Assembly: GCA_021307315.1 (NCBI GenBank)
Contig: JAJSPD010000010.1
Coordinates: 744,001 to 808,000 of the forward strand
DNA length: 64,000 bases
Reading direction: 5' to 3'
From: Bisporella sp. PMI_857
Taxonomy: Eukaryota > Ascomycota > Leotiomycetes > Helotiales > Helotiaceae
Below are positions 47,509 through 59,148 of the stretch, piece by piece. The translations under genes and the position numbers were made by a program. Each line of letters begins with the position of its first letter. Position 1 is the first letter of the stretch. The notes below the pieces were generated by a model. The model had not been told where the DNA came from, made no database searches, and was given only the letters and a program-made list of their open reading frames with translations.

Positions 47509-49466
47509 ATGTCAACTTTTCATCACCAAAAGCGATTTTCAGTTTCTAGTATGGCCAGTGCCTTCGAGGTAATCAAAGAGGTTCGTTCTCTTTTTTTTTT
47601 TGCTGGTATTGTCCTGTAACGGCTGGTTGTGCTAATGCACCTTCCATCATAGGCATCGCCAGAAAAGGCAGCCTCTCCAGGTATTGCTAACCAGACGACG
47701 CGGTATAGAAATACTTTGTCCACAGCGAGCTTATTGAGTTCTGGAGTACCATATACTACTAATTACAACCCATCTCGTGCCTATCCGCGACCTCGCCTCG
47801 TCCTGCCTTTGATTTCAAGGTCCCGTCGTGGTTCGCTTCCTTCTGCTCATAACAGCTCACCTTTGGAAACAGGAGTTCATGGCAGTAGCTATGCTCTAGG
47901 GTTGTATAGCTCGCCAACTGCTGCTCAGTCATATATTACTGCTTCAGTTTCTACCAATGATTTAAGTCAATCTTCCCGTAAGTCGCCTCGCAAGTCAGAA
48001 ACTGCTGACCCATGGCAATATCTTAGAGCTCTCTTCCAAAATAACAGTCTTTGTTAGGATATTTTTGCCGGATGGAATCCAGAGACTCCGTGGTTGAGTC
48101 TGAAGACATGACACTCCAAATTTCTAGCCGTATCGTTGGTCAGTCATCCACCAACTTCCATGGAAGACCTCACGGCAGCGCCGTCTCATGTGAGTAATAA
48201 TTAGCTCTAGGGAAAAGAGACTGTAGCAGCAAAATACCCATAATGATGTGTTTAGATTCCAACACTCCCCCTGTCTCGCAACATATAGGAGTGCAGAAGA
48301 CTTCGCGCCCACAAGTTTTCATCCCGCAAACCCGCATTCCAACTCCTGTATCGCCATCACCTACGCACACCCAGCGTCGGCATGTTACTACTCCAATTCT
48401 ACCGAGCCAACTGACTCGCAAGGAGGTAAAGTCTTTAGTCATCTGGATGCAGAATCCAAAAACAACATGAAGACCGCCATCATTTCTCTAATTTAACCTA
48501 CAGAATATCCCACTTCAGATCCATCGTCTTCGTGGACAGATATCTCCCACAGCTCAAGTTAGACCTACTGTTCTCACGAAATCTAAAACAATGGGGATGC
48601 TGGAAGGCCTGACTACTAGTTTCTCGCGCTCGAAAATTAGCCTCTCTGGTCGAAAATCTACTATTTCTGTATGTATTTGGTCATGGTGTTTCCAAGGCTG
48701 CAATTCTCGAGAAAAGTGTATCAGGAAGAATCATGCCCGCTAATACCAACGAAGGTGCAATCTACCAATGGTTTTGGAGCTGCTAGTTATGCCACCGTGC
48801 CATGGGATACTATCTCAAGAGTACCTATAGACAGCAACGCGTACTGGTCTGGTCGATTCATGGGCAAGATGACAAAATTCCAGGACGAAGAACTCCAGCT
48901 CAACCTGAAGAGAATCAGTTTGTCATACAGGTAGGAATCCAGGACCATGAAAATCGAAACAACCTGAAGGATGTTTAGATCCAGTCGAAATGTTGAAAGC
49001 ACGGACGAATATGAGCAAATGCTCACGGGTGGAGATCTCAGAGTACTCAGAGTACGTTCCAAACACACCTTGCTTTGTAGTACGGCCGTAACTATAACCG
49101 CAGGCATATGAAATTAGTGCTAATATTTCCATTAGGTCTTCAGGGATTTGAACGAGCTTTGTATCACGTCTCATGCGAAAAAGAGTCTGTGGGAGTGGTA
49201 TTTACAGTTCACCTTGCGGTAGCACTTGATATATTGATAATCTAATGATCGACATCAGGCAATTATTATATGCTCGTAATAAGAAAAACGAGAAGCTACT
49301 TCCCGAGGGTGGCAAGCTGGAAACTCCAAAGAGCACATGGGTTAGTCGTATGGGAAAAGCTATCAAAGAGGAGAGCAAGGATCTCGGGAAGCGAACTAGC
49401 ATGGCTTTCGGCCGTCGCAAAGGTGCCTCGACTTCGGCTTCTACTAGCAACAGCAAAAAGACTTAG
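47509..49466 (+). CDS. conserved-looking nine-exon protein of unknown function
   Basis: Hand-built model: 47509-47580, 47653-47977, 48058-48189, 48256-48425, 48504-48668, 48755-48930, 48979-49051, 49136-49197, 49259-49466. All joins keep frame (460 aa) and introns are 48-86 bp. The N-terminal half is Ser/Pro-rich. A middle part has RSKISLSGRKST. The best ordered-looking block is VPWDTISRVPIDSNAYWSGRFMGKMTKF, then DLNELCITSHAKKSLWEWQLLYARNKKNEKLLPEGGK, which feels like a conserved domain of uncharacterised fungal proteins. The C-terminus is basic and Ser/Thr-rich. The first donor (GTTCGT or, 12 bases earlier, GTAATC) is uncertain. Exon 3 has an alternative acceptor at 48026 discussed under findings. 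No function proposed. Confidence 0.65.
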
Positions 49467-50336
49467 TAGAGTGGTGTATGGATATTGACTCTTTGTTGGA
49501 GTATTATGGTATGATGGCTTGATAGACGAGTTCGTGCTCTACTAAAGGTTTATCAGATTTATAAGGCATAGCGGTTATGGTGATAAGAAGACATGCATCA
49601 GGAAAGAAGTCGTGTAAATCAAGATACCCATAACAGAACGGATCATATAACTAGTTATTGACAGACAGTGACAACTGTGCCTTTTGCATTGTGATCCATC
49701 TGTGATATTTGGTAATTGCGATTAACCCACTGAGGTTGCTCGATGTCACAGCCTCGTATTCTTTCCATATGCTACAAAGTTGTCATACATTAACATCAAG
49801 ATGTCTTTAGAGTGTTCTTCTGTGAGAAGCCCGATCGTTTACCAATTATTGTTCTTTTGAATCTCCTTTGTCTCGCCCAGAACGTGCCGAGTTCCCGTCC
49901 CGTTTCCTGCCATCAACCCCTATTCGTAAGCGAGCTTGGCACAAATTGGGAAGGAAAACTCACAAGACTTTAGTTCAACGTTCTCCCAGTGGTAGTGGAT
50001 AATTTGATATAGCATAATCTTTCGCATATTAGGACGTGGACTAAAAGGCTGCGTCGTGCATGCTATGACTTGTAAAGCTATTTGCCTATAACATGTAGTA
50101 AAAAGCAAGCATGAGAGTCAGCCTCACGCGCTAGGTGGGGCGAATTCATCAGCTGTGGCGCATTCCGACCCGTGGCTGCCAAAAATAGGGGCGATGATGA
50201 AGCTTGAAACTTCTCGAATACAAGTACGCGTGCCAGCGCAAATATGTTCAGGTAGGTCTCAAACTCTCTTTCAACATTTCCTCTCTTTTGGTCTCTCGTT
50301 CATCTCATTACAACACAAAAAACCTCTTAATTTAAT
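49467..50336. other. intergenic, nothing recognised
   Basis: No gene seen. The last about 60 bp before 50337 are CT-rich (near 50270-50290), fitting the promoter of the M50-type gene. Confidence 0.45.
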
Positions 50337-51289
50337 ATGGCGCCCGTGTACACGATTCCAGGTGGGCTGTTGCATGGAAGCAAGAGAGCACTTGCCGCAT
50401 CAGGGCCAGAGTTGGCAAGGTTGTCTACGCATGTGCTGTTGGGGAGGAGTCTCAAGGTGACGACCGATTCGCAGAAAGTCACTTTGGGCGTGATCGCGGC
50501 ATATGTCGTGGCTATTGCGCTGCTGTGGAATCTGCCGTACGTTCGCTGGTCATTATGGCCGTTCAAGGTACTTCCCCTTCCCTCCTATCACCCCCCCTCC
50601 TCACTAACAAACCACAGATGCTGACCATCGCCTTCCACGAATTCGGCCATGCGCTCGCGGCCTGCCTCACCGGCGGCCGCGTTAAAAGCATTTCCCTCGA
50701 TCCGCGCGAAGGAGGGGTAACACATATGCAGGGAGGGATATCCGCCGTCACCCTACCGGCCGGATATCTGGGTTCGAGCTTGATAGGCGCCCTGCTCATC
50801 TTCTGCGGCTTCAATATTGTGGCGAGCAAGATCGCATCTATCGTGCTTGGCGTGTGTTTTCTATTGACCTTATGGTGGGCGCGAAGAGATTGGTTGACCA
50901 TCGTTACGGTGTTGGGGGCGGTAGGCTTGCTGGTCGCATGTTGGTTTATCAAACATGCGGAGCCCTTACGCTTTGTGGTGCTGTTTTTGGGGGTTATGAG
51001 TGCGCTCTATAGTGCTTGGGATATTGTGAGTTTCACTTTTGGCTCCCATTTAGTGATAGAGAACTGATTAATATTACAGTGTGACGACCTTATCCTTCGA
51101 AAAGTGAATGAGTCTGACGCTAGCGTGTTCGCACAGAGATATGGAGGTTCTTCGCAGTGCTGGGGAGTGATTTGGGTGTTTATTTCCATTGCGTTCATGG
51201 CTTGCGGAATTATGGCTGGCATTGCAGCGTTTCCTCAAACTTTTAGTGAGCAAGAGGACGACTCGAAGAAGTTTATTTCCACTCGTTAA
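50337..51289 (+). CDS. M50-type (M50B-like) membrane metallopeptidase
   Basis: Exons 50337-50567, 50618-51025 and 51080-51289; introns 50 and 54 bp; 282 aa. The zinc site HEFGH (residues 84-88) sits inside a membrane segment right after the first splice, preceded by TIAF and followed by ALAACLTGG. Several hydrophobic segments follow (GSSLIGALLIFCGFNIVA, IVLGVCFLLTLWW, WLTIVTVLGAVGLLVACWF, FVVLFLGVMSALYSAWDI). The SAWDICDD stretch created at the second splice matches the second conserved block of plant/fungal M50B-like proteins. A C-terminal membrane segment ends the protein. Site-2-protease-type enzymes cut other proteins inside the membrane; the substrate here is unknown. Confidence 0.88.
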
Positions 51290-52078
51290 GATACCCAGTA
51301 CTTGAATTAATCAGTCAATATTATGAAGTGGCCTCTCTTCCTGTGATGTTGTGTTACTGTTTATTAATGTTTCTGGAACCTTGATGTCTGTGAGCACGTG
51401 TGCACTTCAGCAATAGCTGGCTTCTGATTTCATTTTCGGTCTTTCTTTCAACTCAGCTTCATTAACGTTCGATCCTATGAACCTCACTAGCAAGTTCGTC
51501 CACTAAACTCACTCAGAAACTCGTGCGAGTTGCAAAGAGTCTGAAGTCAGCCGCATGCACATCTCCATTTGGTAATATTGGACAATTCCTCAAAACGTAA
51601 CATCGGGCACTTCGTTCAACTGGACTCTCTCATATCTGTTACCCCAAGCTGAGCACCATATACTTCCGTACCTCAGCCCTAATCAGCGTCAGAACTCTAT
51701 TTCGGGTGATACTACCCCCGAAGTAAGCATTATGTACGCACCCTTTGATTAATCATTTACGCGCAGTTCTGTGTAGCCACATTTTGTGATCGCAATACGC
51801 AAGCTTAATATATATTGGGCTGGTCTGAATACCAAAGTGGTGAGATCGTGTCACCATGTTTGGTGCAAGGCAGCTAAAAAAATTGGTATAGAAAACCATA
51901 GAGATATGGGCTTGTTGCATAGGGTCCTCCCATACCATTAGTGATGTCCATCTGACGTTATCGTTCTTGGCAACCAATATATAGTAATTTATATATGGTA
52001 TATTGAAAAAAGGCGACTTTAAAAGATACATAGACTTCTTGTGTTCAATATGAGAAATAATCTTCACTGTATGCCGAT
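51290..52078. other. intergenic, nothing recognised
   Basis: AT-rich; a minus-strand ORF of about 100 codons here has no family signal. Probable promoter of the next plus-strand gene at its right end, with TATATATT/TATATAT-like runs near 51811 and 51992. Confidence 0.45.
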
Positions 52079-52702
52079 ATGTCGAATGAAATGGATCAGT
52101 ATCGGAAGTCGCTAAGCCCTCTCATCGAAGGGCTCAAAGATAAAGAGAGATACATCAACAAGAAGTCATCAAACGGCCATCCTGGCGACATTGTCGGCGG
52201 TTCATCATTCTTAGAACCTCAAGACAAGGAGCCACCCGCCATAACCACACCATCCTGCCAATCTACTACTTCTACAAACTCGCTCGACACATATATATCC
52301 AATATCTTCCATGGAATTTTCATTCAAGACAGCAATGATGAGTTTGAGCGCATGTATGCCGAGGCTTGGATATCTACACCAACAAATATGTATGTTCATT
52401 TCCTGACCGCCTTCAGTACAAAGACTGAGATTTAAAGGTCTGAACTGGCTAACAAGCCTTTCTATGATTTTGTTGTCGCTTTTCGCGCAAGATTGACATG
52501 CAGAAAGCTTGTGGATCAGTCGTTAGTCATGGTTCCTGCAGTCACTCGAGCTGAAGCTGACCAAGTGACGGTCAAGGGTCATATTTCAGGGTTGGTAGAT
52601 GGGAAAGAGGCTGAAGATAAAATGATTTTGATTTTGAAGATTGAGAATAACGATGGCTGGAGACGAGTGATAACTGAGAGTTTTACGTTAAACACGGATT
52701 GA
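52079..52702 (+). CDS. possible NTF2-like small protein
   Basis: Two exons, 52079-52389 and 52438-52702, with a 48-bp intron (GTATGT donor, TTTAAAG acceptor); 191 aa. Exon 1 has a charged, low-complexity N-terminus, then YISNIFHGIFIQDSNDEFERMY. Exon 2 begins SELANKPFYDFVVAFRARL and contains VTVKGHISGLVDGKEAEDKMILILKIEN..GWRRVITESF. This is a run of beta strands of the sort seen in NTF2-like/SnoaL-fold proteins. The AAAG acceptor is unusual. A 14-codon uORF (52071-52115) starts 8 nt before the main ATG and overlaps it. Function unknown. Confidence 0.55.
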
Positions 52703-53607
52703 CTTGCATGTTGATGAGGGGTTTCCCTTTTCGTAGGTAGCTCCTGAAAAAAGCCATGGCTATTTCTGGCTGTATTAAAAGCTGTTGGATGCAGATGCAT
52801 CTGCATATCAATTTGCATGTGGCAACAATAGAGCATCCCCTATCTTCTTCACGTAATCAGATATTGGTTGAACATGGATGTTCAAATATTCAACTTCAAT
52901 TTATGTCCCCATGGACTCATGTAAGGTATAGATCTCAGCCTGCTTTCCAAGGGCCATCGGAAATCGTTTATTCTGATTGAATCTTTGACGTAGAACCATT
53001 CCGGATGTGCAAGGTGAGAACTAGAGTCCAGAGAGCTCATCTGTCCTATAAGTTCCATGTCACTTGAGCGCCTAGTCGAAATATTTAAAGAGCACAATAG
53101 ATAGAGACTTACGTATGCTCGGGATCTTAGGTAAGACATAAAAGTAACTATACGCGACATGTAGATGCATCTTCAATTGGTCCATTCTGCCCCATGACAA
53201 ATACTCGTACCACAACTACCCAAAACCCTCCAAGCCAGATATCAATGCATACTAAGAACATTGCCTCGGAATTGAGCTTGTTCCATCTCAGTTATCTCAG
53301 CACTCTGGCTCTCGTTTTTCTCTAATGATATTTTTAAAGTAAGAAGCAGAAATGCAATCAGCACCACTAATGGGATCAACATATAGCGCGAAATTCTCTA
53401 TCAAATTCAGGGCCTCAGTGTGTGTCCCACTTCTACTTCATATACATATAACATACCATATTGTCGTAAACGCTATCGAAGTGTGGGCTGTTTGTCACTT
53501 TCAATATATGCTGCATCTGACAAGCCCATCCCTCGATGGTGAAGTGTTCTCTTTGAGACTTGCTATTCCCGTATGTGCATTCTTCTGGGAACACCTAATT
53601 ATCGCTG
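52703..53607. other. convergent intergenic region
   Basis: 3' flanks of a plus-strand and a minus-strand gene. Minor ORFs only; none supported. Confidence 0.45.
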
Positions 53608-54047
53608 CTATTTCTTTCGCGCTGCAAAGGCCACCGCGACCAAAAACGCGAGAAAAGAACCGAAGGCTACTATGGCAGCAATTATTCGAAAGATTAGAGT
53701 ATAAATTGGCTCAAGAGGGAGGTCATCGAGGAGTTTTGAAGCACTTGCGACTATGGCGATGATTCCGGCCGCGAGGGCTGCGCAAGAGGGCTCTCGTTCA
53801 AGGTTCTGGGAAGGAAGACGAATGCTCATATCGACCTGGTGGATCTTGTGGCCAGAAGGTAACTTTGGTCGTCAATACCACCACATTAGGAGGCTTTGAA
53901 GGTTGACTCACCTCCTTCAGAATGGAAGCATTTGTCAAGGTTGAGGGTACCTCTACTCACCAAAGTGGTGGTCGCAATGCCATATGCCAGTAATAGAATG
54001 GAGAGTGCCAAGTTGAGAGCAGTAAGAGGACGCGCTTTAGAAGGCAT
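53608..54047 (-). CDS. small multi-pass membrane protein of unknown function
   Basis: Exons 54047-53961 and 53862-53608 give 113 aa in frame; the intron is 98 bp (GTGAGT donor, CAAAG acceptor). Three hydrophobic segments are visible: ALNLALSILLLAYGIATTTL at the N-terminus, CAALAAGIIAIVASASKLL, and IYTLIFRIIAAIVAFGSFLAFLVAVAFAA before the terminal RKK. A second GTGAGT further inside would extend exon 1 but does not join in frame. The acceptor is weak, so exon boundaries need transcripts. No family recognised. Confidence 0.5.
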
Positions 54048-55384
54048 CTGGACGTGGTAAGTATCAAGCGTGTATATCAAGAAAGTTTTTAATTTATGCC
54101 GGCTGTATGTAGGTTTATAAAGTATCAGGCTAGAGGATGTATTTTCCAATATCCTCAGTTTATATCAAGAAGCGAAGCACTTAAATGCCTCCAACTCCTC
54201 TACATTATATCATACTTCAGATCTAAAGAAACCAACGACCAATGATACGATCCAATATACAAACCATAGGCAGTTCGATTCTGATATAATACTCGTTGCG
54301 GTACGGAAGAGTCAAAGTGCAACTCCAAACGATAATCAGTCCAGTTCCAAAATAAAATTGGTACAGGACATTAAAACCTTTGCTTCTTTGGACCGTAGTT
54401 GCGCAACTCTAGATATTGGTAGGTAGCGTTTGCCATGGTTACAGAAAATGCTGGTTGGATAATTTGGTTTTCGCCACCCAACATTCACTCCGCAGATCTA
54501 CCATCAATATACAACATGCAACATAGACATGCAACCTTGACTGTACGGATTATTGCTCCGAGGTTTCAACAGTTCTAGATTATGCAGCTACCTACCAAGT
54601 TATAGAGTATCTTAGATTACAGCAAGTATGCTGACGACACAGAAATATCATAACAGCAAATGTATCGTGCTTTACAGCGGTTCCCTGCTTGTAAGGAATT
54701 TAAAGTCTTGATTATTTAGGGCGACTAACGGAGTGGCGATGGTCTCATGACGAACAGCCAAATTCTCAAGACCAAAATAGTATAGAGAATCAAACGAAAA
54801 AAGGGGCCAATCTGTACCACAACAAATACAGCCGCGCGCTAACCAAAGTCAGCCCCAGAATACATGAGATAAGTAATGGCCGCGAGAGAAAAAAAGCATG
54901 AGTAATTTGAGTTTTTTGTTAGTTTGACTAAAAGGGGAAAAATATCATGATAAAATGTAGTTTGGTATCAATACCAAAAGATGCACCTCCCCGATCCGTA
55001 CGCCGAATTGCACCGGTGCACTATCCTTTTCAACCCTGGCCCAAACGCCTCGCTCGTTAAATATCAATCTCGGTACCCGTCGCCAATGCCTGATCTACTT
55101 GCATATACACAGCCACCACCAACTTCATCATCCCCTTCTCTTTCTTCTTGACGTGCATGTTCTTGGTGTACAGTTATGCGGCTAGCATTTACTGCAATGG
55201 CACTTGGTGCATTGCGCCATGGCTGTTTGAAGAATTAGCACGTGTTTTCGTGGTTTTTGCTGCAGGCAGGAGTTGGGAGAGCTCGGAAGATGGCAAAATA
55301 AGCCAGTTTTCTCGGCTATTAGGACGACTCTCGAGCTCCCAGCTTCTATACATGAAAAATAAGAGAACTTAAAGGTGAATAAGC
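54048..55384. other. intergenic, nothing firm
   Basis: Promoter of the small membrane protein on the left and 3' flank of the RTA1-like gene on the right. A GTAAGC donor exactly at the RTA1 stop (see that entry) raises the chance of a further exon near 55120-55350. Confidence 0.4.
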
Positions 55385-56520
55385 TTACCTAGGCCATTGG
55401 CTCTGAGTAGGGTTGGCAGCAGCCATTCCTGGTCGTCCATTTGGATAGTAGCCGTTACCGTTGGTGGAGCTTCCGCTGCCGATAGAGAACTTGCGCTCCT
55501 CAGGGACCGCCTTCGCCTTCTTCCACTCGGCTTTCATGTAGCGTCCAGGATGCCAGATAGTCATGAGGATGGTGGTGAGAATCATCATGCCACCCTCGAG
55601 AATCATGAATGGGACTTCCTCGTTTGCAAGCTTGCCTTCGAAGCCGTGAGACAGTTCTGCGACACGGAAGCAAGAGCGGACCAGGATGAAGAAGAAAGCG
55701 ATAGCAAACACTATGATTCATTAGCTGACGGTAGCAGAGCAGATGAAATAGAAAATACGTACTAACGACGAAGGTCTTGTATCCCTTGACGTGTTGTTGA
55801 GGAGGGTCAACTTTACCAGCTGCCCAGTTAGTAGCCTTTTGGCGGACTCGGTCTTTGCGTACGTTCAGGAAGAATATGGCACAGACGATGACAAAAATGG
55901 ACATGCTGAAAACTTGGAATGCGAGACCAATGATCATGACGCGGACACCTCCCCAAGATTCCTTCTTGGACGATGCATTATTAGCCATACCACCACCGAC
56001 AGATTGGAGAACAAGGGAGACGATATCAGCGGTAAGGAAGACGAGAGTGTAGGTTCTGGGTGACAGGAGAGAATTGTGAGTTCCGTAATGCCTAATGATG
56101 CGGGCAAGTGTAAGGTACATGGCGGCTGTATAGAAGACAGGGGCGATAGTTAAGCCGATAATGTTGCTACTTGTGTTAGCAATGGTTCAAATTCATCTGG
56201 TAGCGGTTGACTTACATCAGGAACGGAGTAGACATGAAGATGTTGAAGTACATGGCTATACGTCCCCAGTAACCTATACATTCTAACGCCAGACCCAAAA
56301 ACATCATGGCTGTATAACTCCACGTCCTGAAAGGACAAACCATGATTACTTGGATCACAAGGAAAAGGGCAAAGAAAGCGAGATAAATCTCATTAGCAAT
56401 GAGATTTGGACGATAGTCCATTGTCGCATATTTCATGTCGCATAGTTTCGGCGTACAATCCGAAAGAAAGGTAATATTGGCGGCAATGCCAGGTAGACCT
56501 TGAACTTTCGGTCCCGACAT
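55385..56520 (-). CDS. RTA1-like seven-transmembrane protein
   Basis: Exons 56520-56216, 56166-55763 and 55710-55385; introns 49 and 52 bp; 344 aa. The protein matches the fungal RTA1 family (Rta1/Rsb1/Pug1/Rtm1), seven-span plasma- or vacuolar-membrane proteins linked to azole and 7-aminocholesterol resistance and sphingoid-base export. Visible blocks are YRPNLIANEIYLAFFALFL, ALECIGYWGRIAM, IGLTIAPVFYTAAMYLTLARII, LVFLTADIVSLVLQSVGGGMA and FILVRSCFRVAELSHGFEG with E.PFMILEG. The tail is hydrophilic and Gly/Asn-rich. The stop codon overlaps a GTAAGC donor, so an extra C-terminal exon is possible. Substrate unknown. Confidence 0.9.
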
Positions 56521-57369
56521 GATGAAGAGCTTTGAAGCACGAACCCGAAAAAAACAATAGGAAAGTAAGGAAGCTGCAGCAGCAGTACGTGGTAGATAAC
56601 GGAGACGTAGTTAAGTGATAGATTTCGAGGGGGAAGGGAGATGCTGCTTACTTATATCAATCATCATGCAGTCGATATTTTACTTTACACAGAGAGGACA
56701 CTCAGGATTTTGAGGATTTGTTGGATGGCTGGATTGTTGGTGATAGTGTTGTTGGAGTTGAGGCTGAGGGCGGTGTTAATCATCCTCCCTGGCCAGACGA
56801 CCAATGAGGCGAACCGAGTCAAGGAACAATTCCTTCAGGCTGTAAACACCTCAAAAAACGGAGAGGATTAAACTAATCATTCGCCCCATCCTCACGGCCT
56901 CCAGGATTTTCACTCAAATTGGCGAGCGATCAACTTCATCCTCAATGATGAAATCGCTCCGTGTTACACGGAGTTTCACGATCGATTTCAATTGAGCCTC
57001 AATCACATACTGCCAAATAAGCATTCAGGAGCCGCAGGTTCAGGTGGCTTATTCTAGTTGAAGACTATATCGTTCGTTTGATTCATCTTTCTCCATGTAT
57101 TGGTGCTTGGATTGGAGATAAAATACCAAAATCTATTCCAATAGGGAGGCGGAGGTGGTGTTAAGCCTTTGTAACCACGGTTTGTTAGTCCGTCTAGAAT
57201 TCATCATGTATTGGCCCGCGTCTGGTGTCGGATACCTGTTCAAAGCTGTAGAGATGTGTCTCTGTCTTCATAGAGTATAATGTACCGCTGCTGCCCAAAC
57301 CAACTCCAGCTGTCTATAATACAATTGGTCACGCTGACCATCCAATATGTACTCCGCATCCATCAAAAT
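56521..57369. other. intergenic, nothing recognised
   Basis: Promoter of the RTA1-like gene and 3' flank of the mgm101-like gene, both minus. One plus-strand ATG frame (76 codons, 56641) is not supported. Confidence 0.45.
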
Positions 57370-58303
57370 CTAGGCTCCGAACTTGGTCTCCTTGAAAGGA
57401 TAACGAACCTCGTCGTCCTTTCTTAGCCAAATTTGCTTCTTCTTTTTGGTTAGTATATGCTCGACCCAAATTTGTCTCGCGTATTCTTTCATAAACTTTC
57501 GAATGTAACGCGGATCCCATAGTTCGCTCGCAACTCCAAGATCTTTGCAGCATCGCATTAGGGCGTTGGATTTACAGCCTTCGGTCGCAGTTGGGATTCC
57601 TTCTGGAGAAAAGTAATCTTGCTCGCCTCTCGCAACTGATACTAATCTAGGCTACTGTTAGCATTTGCCTCTTCTAGCATGTAGACAGCACATACCGGCC
57701 ATGAGCAACGAGTGCATACTCCCTTGTAATACTCTTCTGGGTGACAATAGTCTCCCCTCGAGGTGCTAATCCCCAAGCGCCAGGGCCAAATGCCCTATTC
57801 AGTATTCTCCTATACTTTATCTCTGGCAAATAAATGATCCCATCTGGCTTGACCTCCACATCATCAAAGGGTATTGATGCCATCAATATATCTGCTGCCT
57901 CTTTTGAGAACGGTTGTGAGGATAATCCGTGGAAAGATCGTGTCCAATCGACCTGCCGACTCCCTTCGTCGAGCATCAGAGGCTCGTCTGCCAAACCATC
58001 GGTCATATCCTGGATTGGGGATTGATCATCGATTGAGGACGATTTAGAGATGGGCTTCGCAGGAACTGGGGCCGTCTTAGCTACAGCAGCCTTTCGCACA
58101 TATGGAGTAGGCGCTGCCTTTGCTGGCGTTGCTGTCGTTGAAGCTTCAGCGGCGGCAAGTCGAGTTGCTACAGAAAAAGATTTGGAGAGGCATGGCGAAC
58201 TCCGATTTGCATCAGCTACTCTTGATCTCAGCAGTATCGAGAAATGCACCGAAGAGCATTCTGAAAAGCCAGAGCGGGCAACTCTAGGTAATGAAGCTGC
58301 CAT
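57370..58303 (-). CDS. mgm101: mitochondrial genome maintenance protein Mgm101
   Basis: Exons 58303-57696 and 57646-57370; intron 49 bp with acceptor CCTAG; 294 aa (yeast Mgm101 is 269). The core is nearly textbook: [56 protein letters not shown], then across the splice [48 protein letters not shown] and the C-terminal RKDDE..YPFKE. Mgm101 is a Rad52-like single-strand annealing protein of mitochondrial nucleoids needed for mtDNA repair and maintenance. The N-terminal about 120 residues are Ala/Ser/Pro/Arg-rich, fitting a mitochondrial targeting sequence plus disordered linker. Other acceptors introduce a stop, which fixes the splice. Confidence 0.95.
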
Positions 58304-59148
58304 TGTTGATGGTGAGTGTATTTGGAGGAGAGACGCGATAAGAAATTGGGTTTCGCGACGATGACGGGTAGGAAAAATCAACAACGCCGCAAGTGAAAGC
58401 TCTCCATTTCAATTCCCAACCAAACAAAATTACTAAGATAAGTTACAACGATAGAGTGCATATTAGAAGTTCGATTGAGGCAACGAGAAGATGGGCCGTT
58501 TTTAGGTTTATAGTTTGCAGATTTGGTGTTATTACACTCAACCACTTAAATTACCACGACTGCCTTCCTTCCCATGACAATGTCTATCAAGCATCCTCAT
58601 CTCTGTTCTTTGTCGTTTGCCTGCGTCTTCCAGCACCTCAAAAAGATTTCAAGCTGCTCAAATTAATTGGAATTAGTGAATCACGATGTGAGGCCAGAAA
58701 TGAACCAAACATGATGATGTCTTATGTTCACGTGCTGAGAAGGAAATCGAAGCCACCGCTAAATTAGAACTCTTGACCTTAAATACCTCGTCCTTGCATA
58801 ATCTCCAATATTTCTTCCCATAATAACAATCATTCATTTTGTATTCTCAACTGTTGTAAATATTAGATCTCTGTACTGTATACTTCGGAACCGACAATAT
58901 CGGTGAGAACCATATAAGCTTACCGCCACAACCTGTGCTGAACAATCGCTTGTCCCCGGCATCAATATTAGTGTTGAGAATGGAGTGTTGAGTGCCAAAT
59001 TCACCACTCACCTAGCTCGTCGTCATCATTGCCTACTTTTACAGCTCGAGCATTGTTTTCAAACCTCTCGTTCGAGAGACCGTCTGATTGAGACTGTTTT
59101 GCGCCAATTTTTCTTGCGGTTGTGAAGTTGACAGCTTCTTGGTTGGAA
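58304..59148. other. divergent intergenic region (mgm101 / bpl1)
   Basis: Shared promoter space of two divergent conserved genes with mitochondrial/metabolic roles. No clear TATA or uORF recognised. Confidence 0.45.

Noticed and set aside
53886..54149. 87-codon unspliced version of the small membrane protein
   Set aside because: It runs through a GTGAGT donor into intron sequence and starts at an upstream non-preferred codon; the two-exon model keeps three membrane segments in frame.
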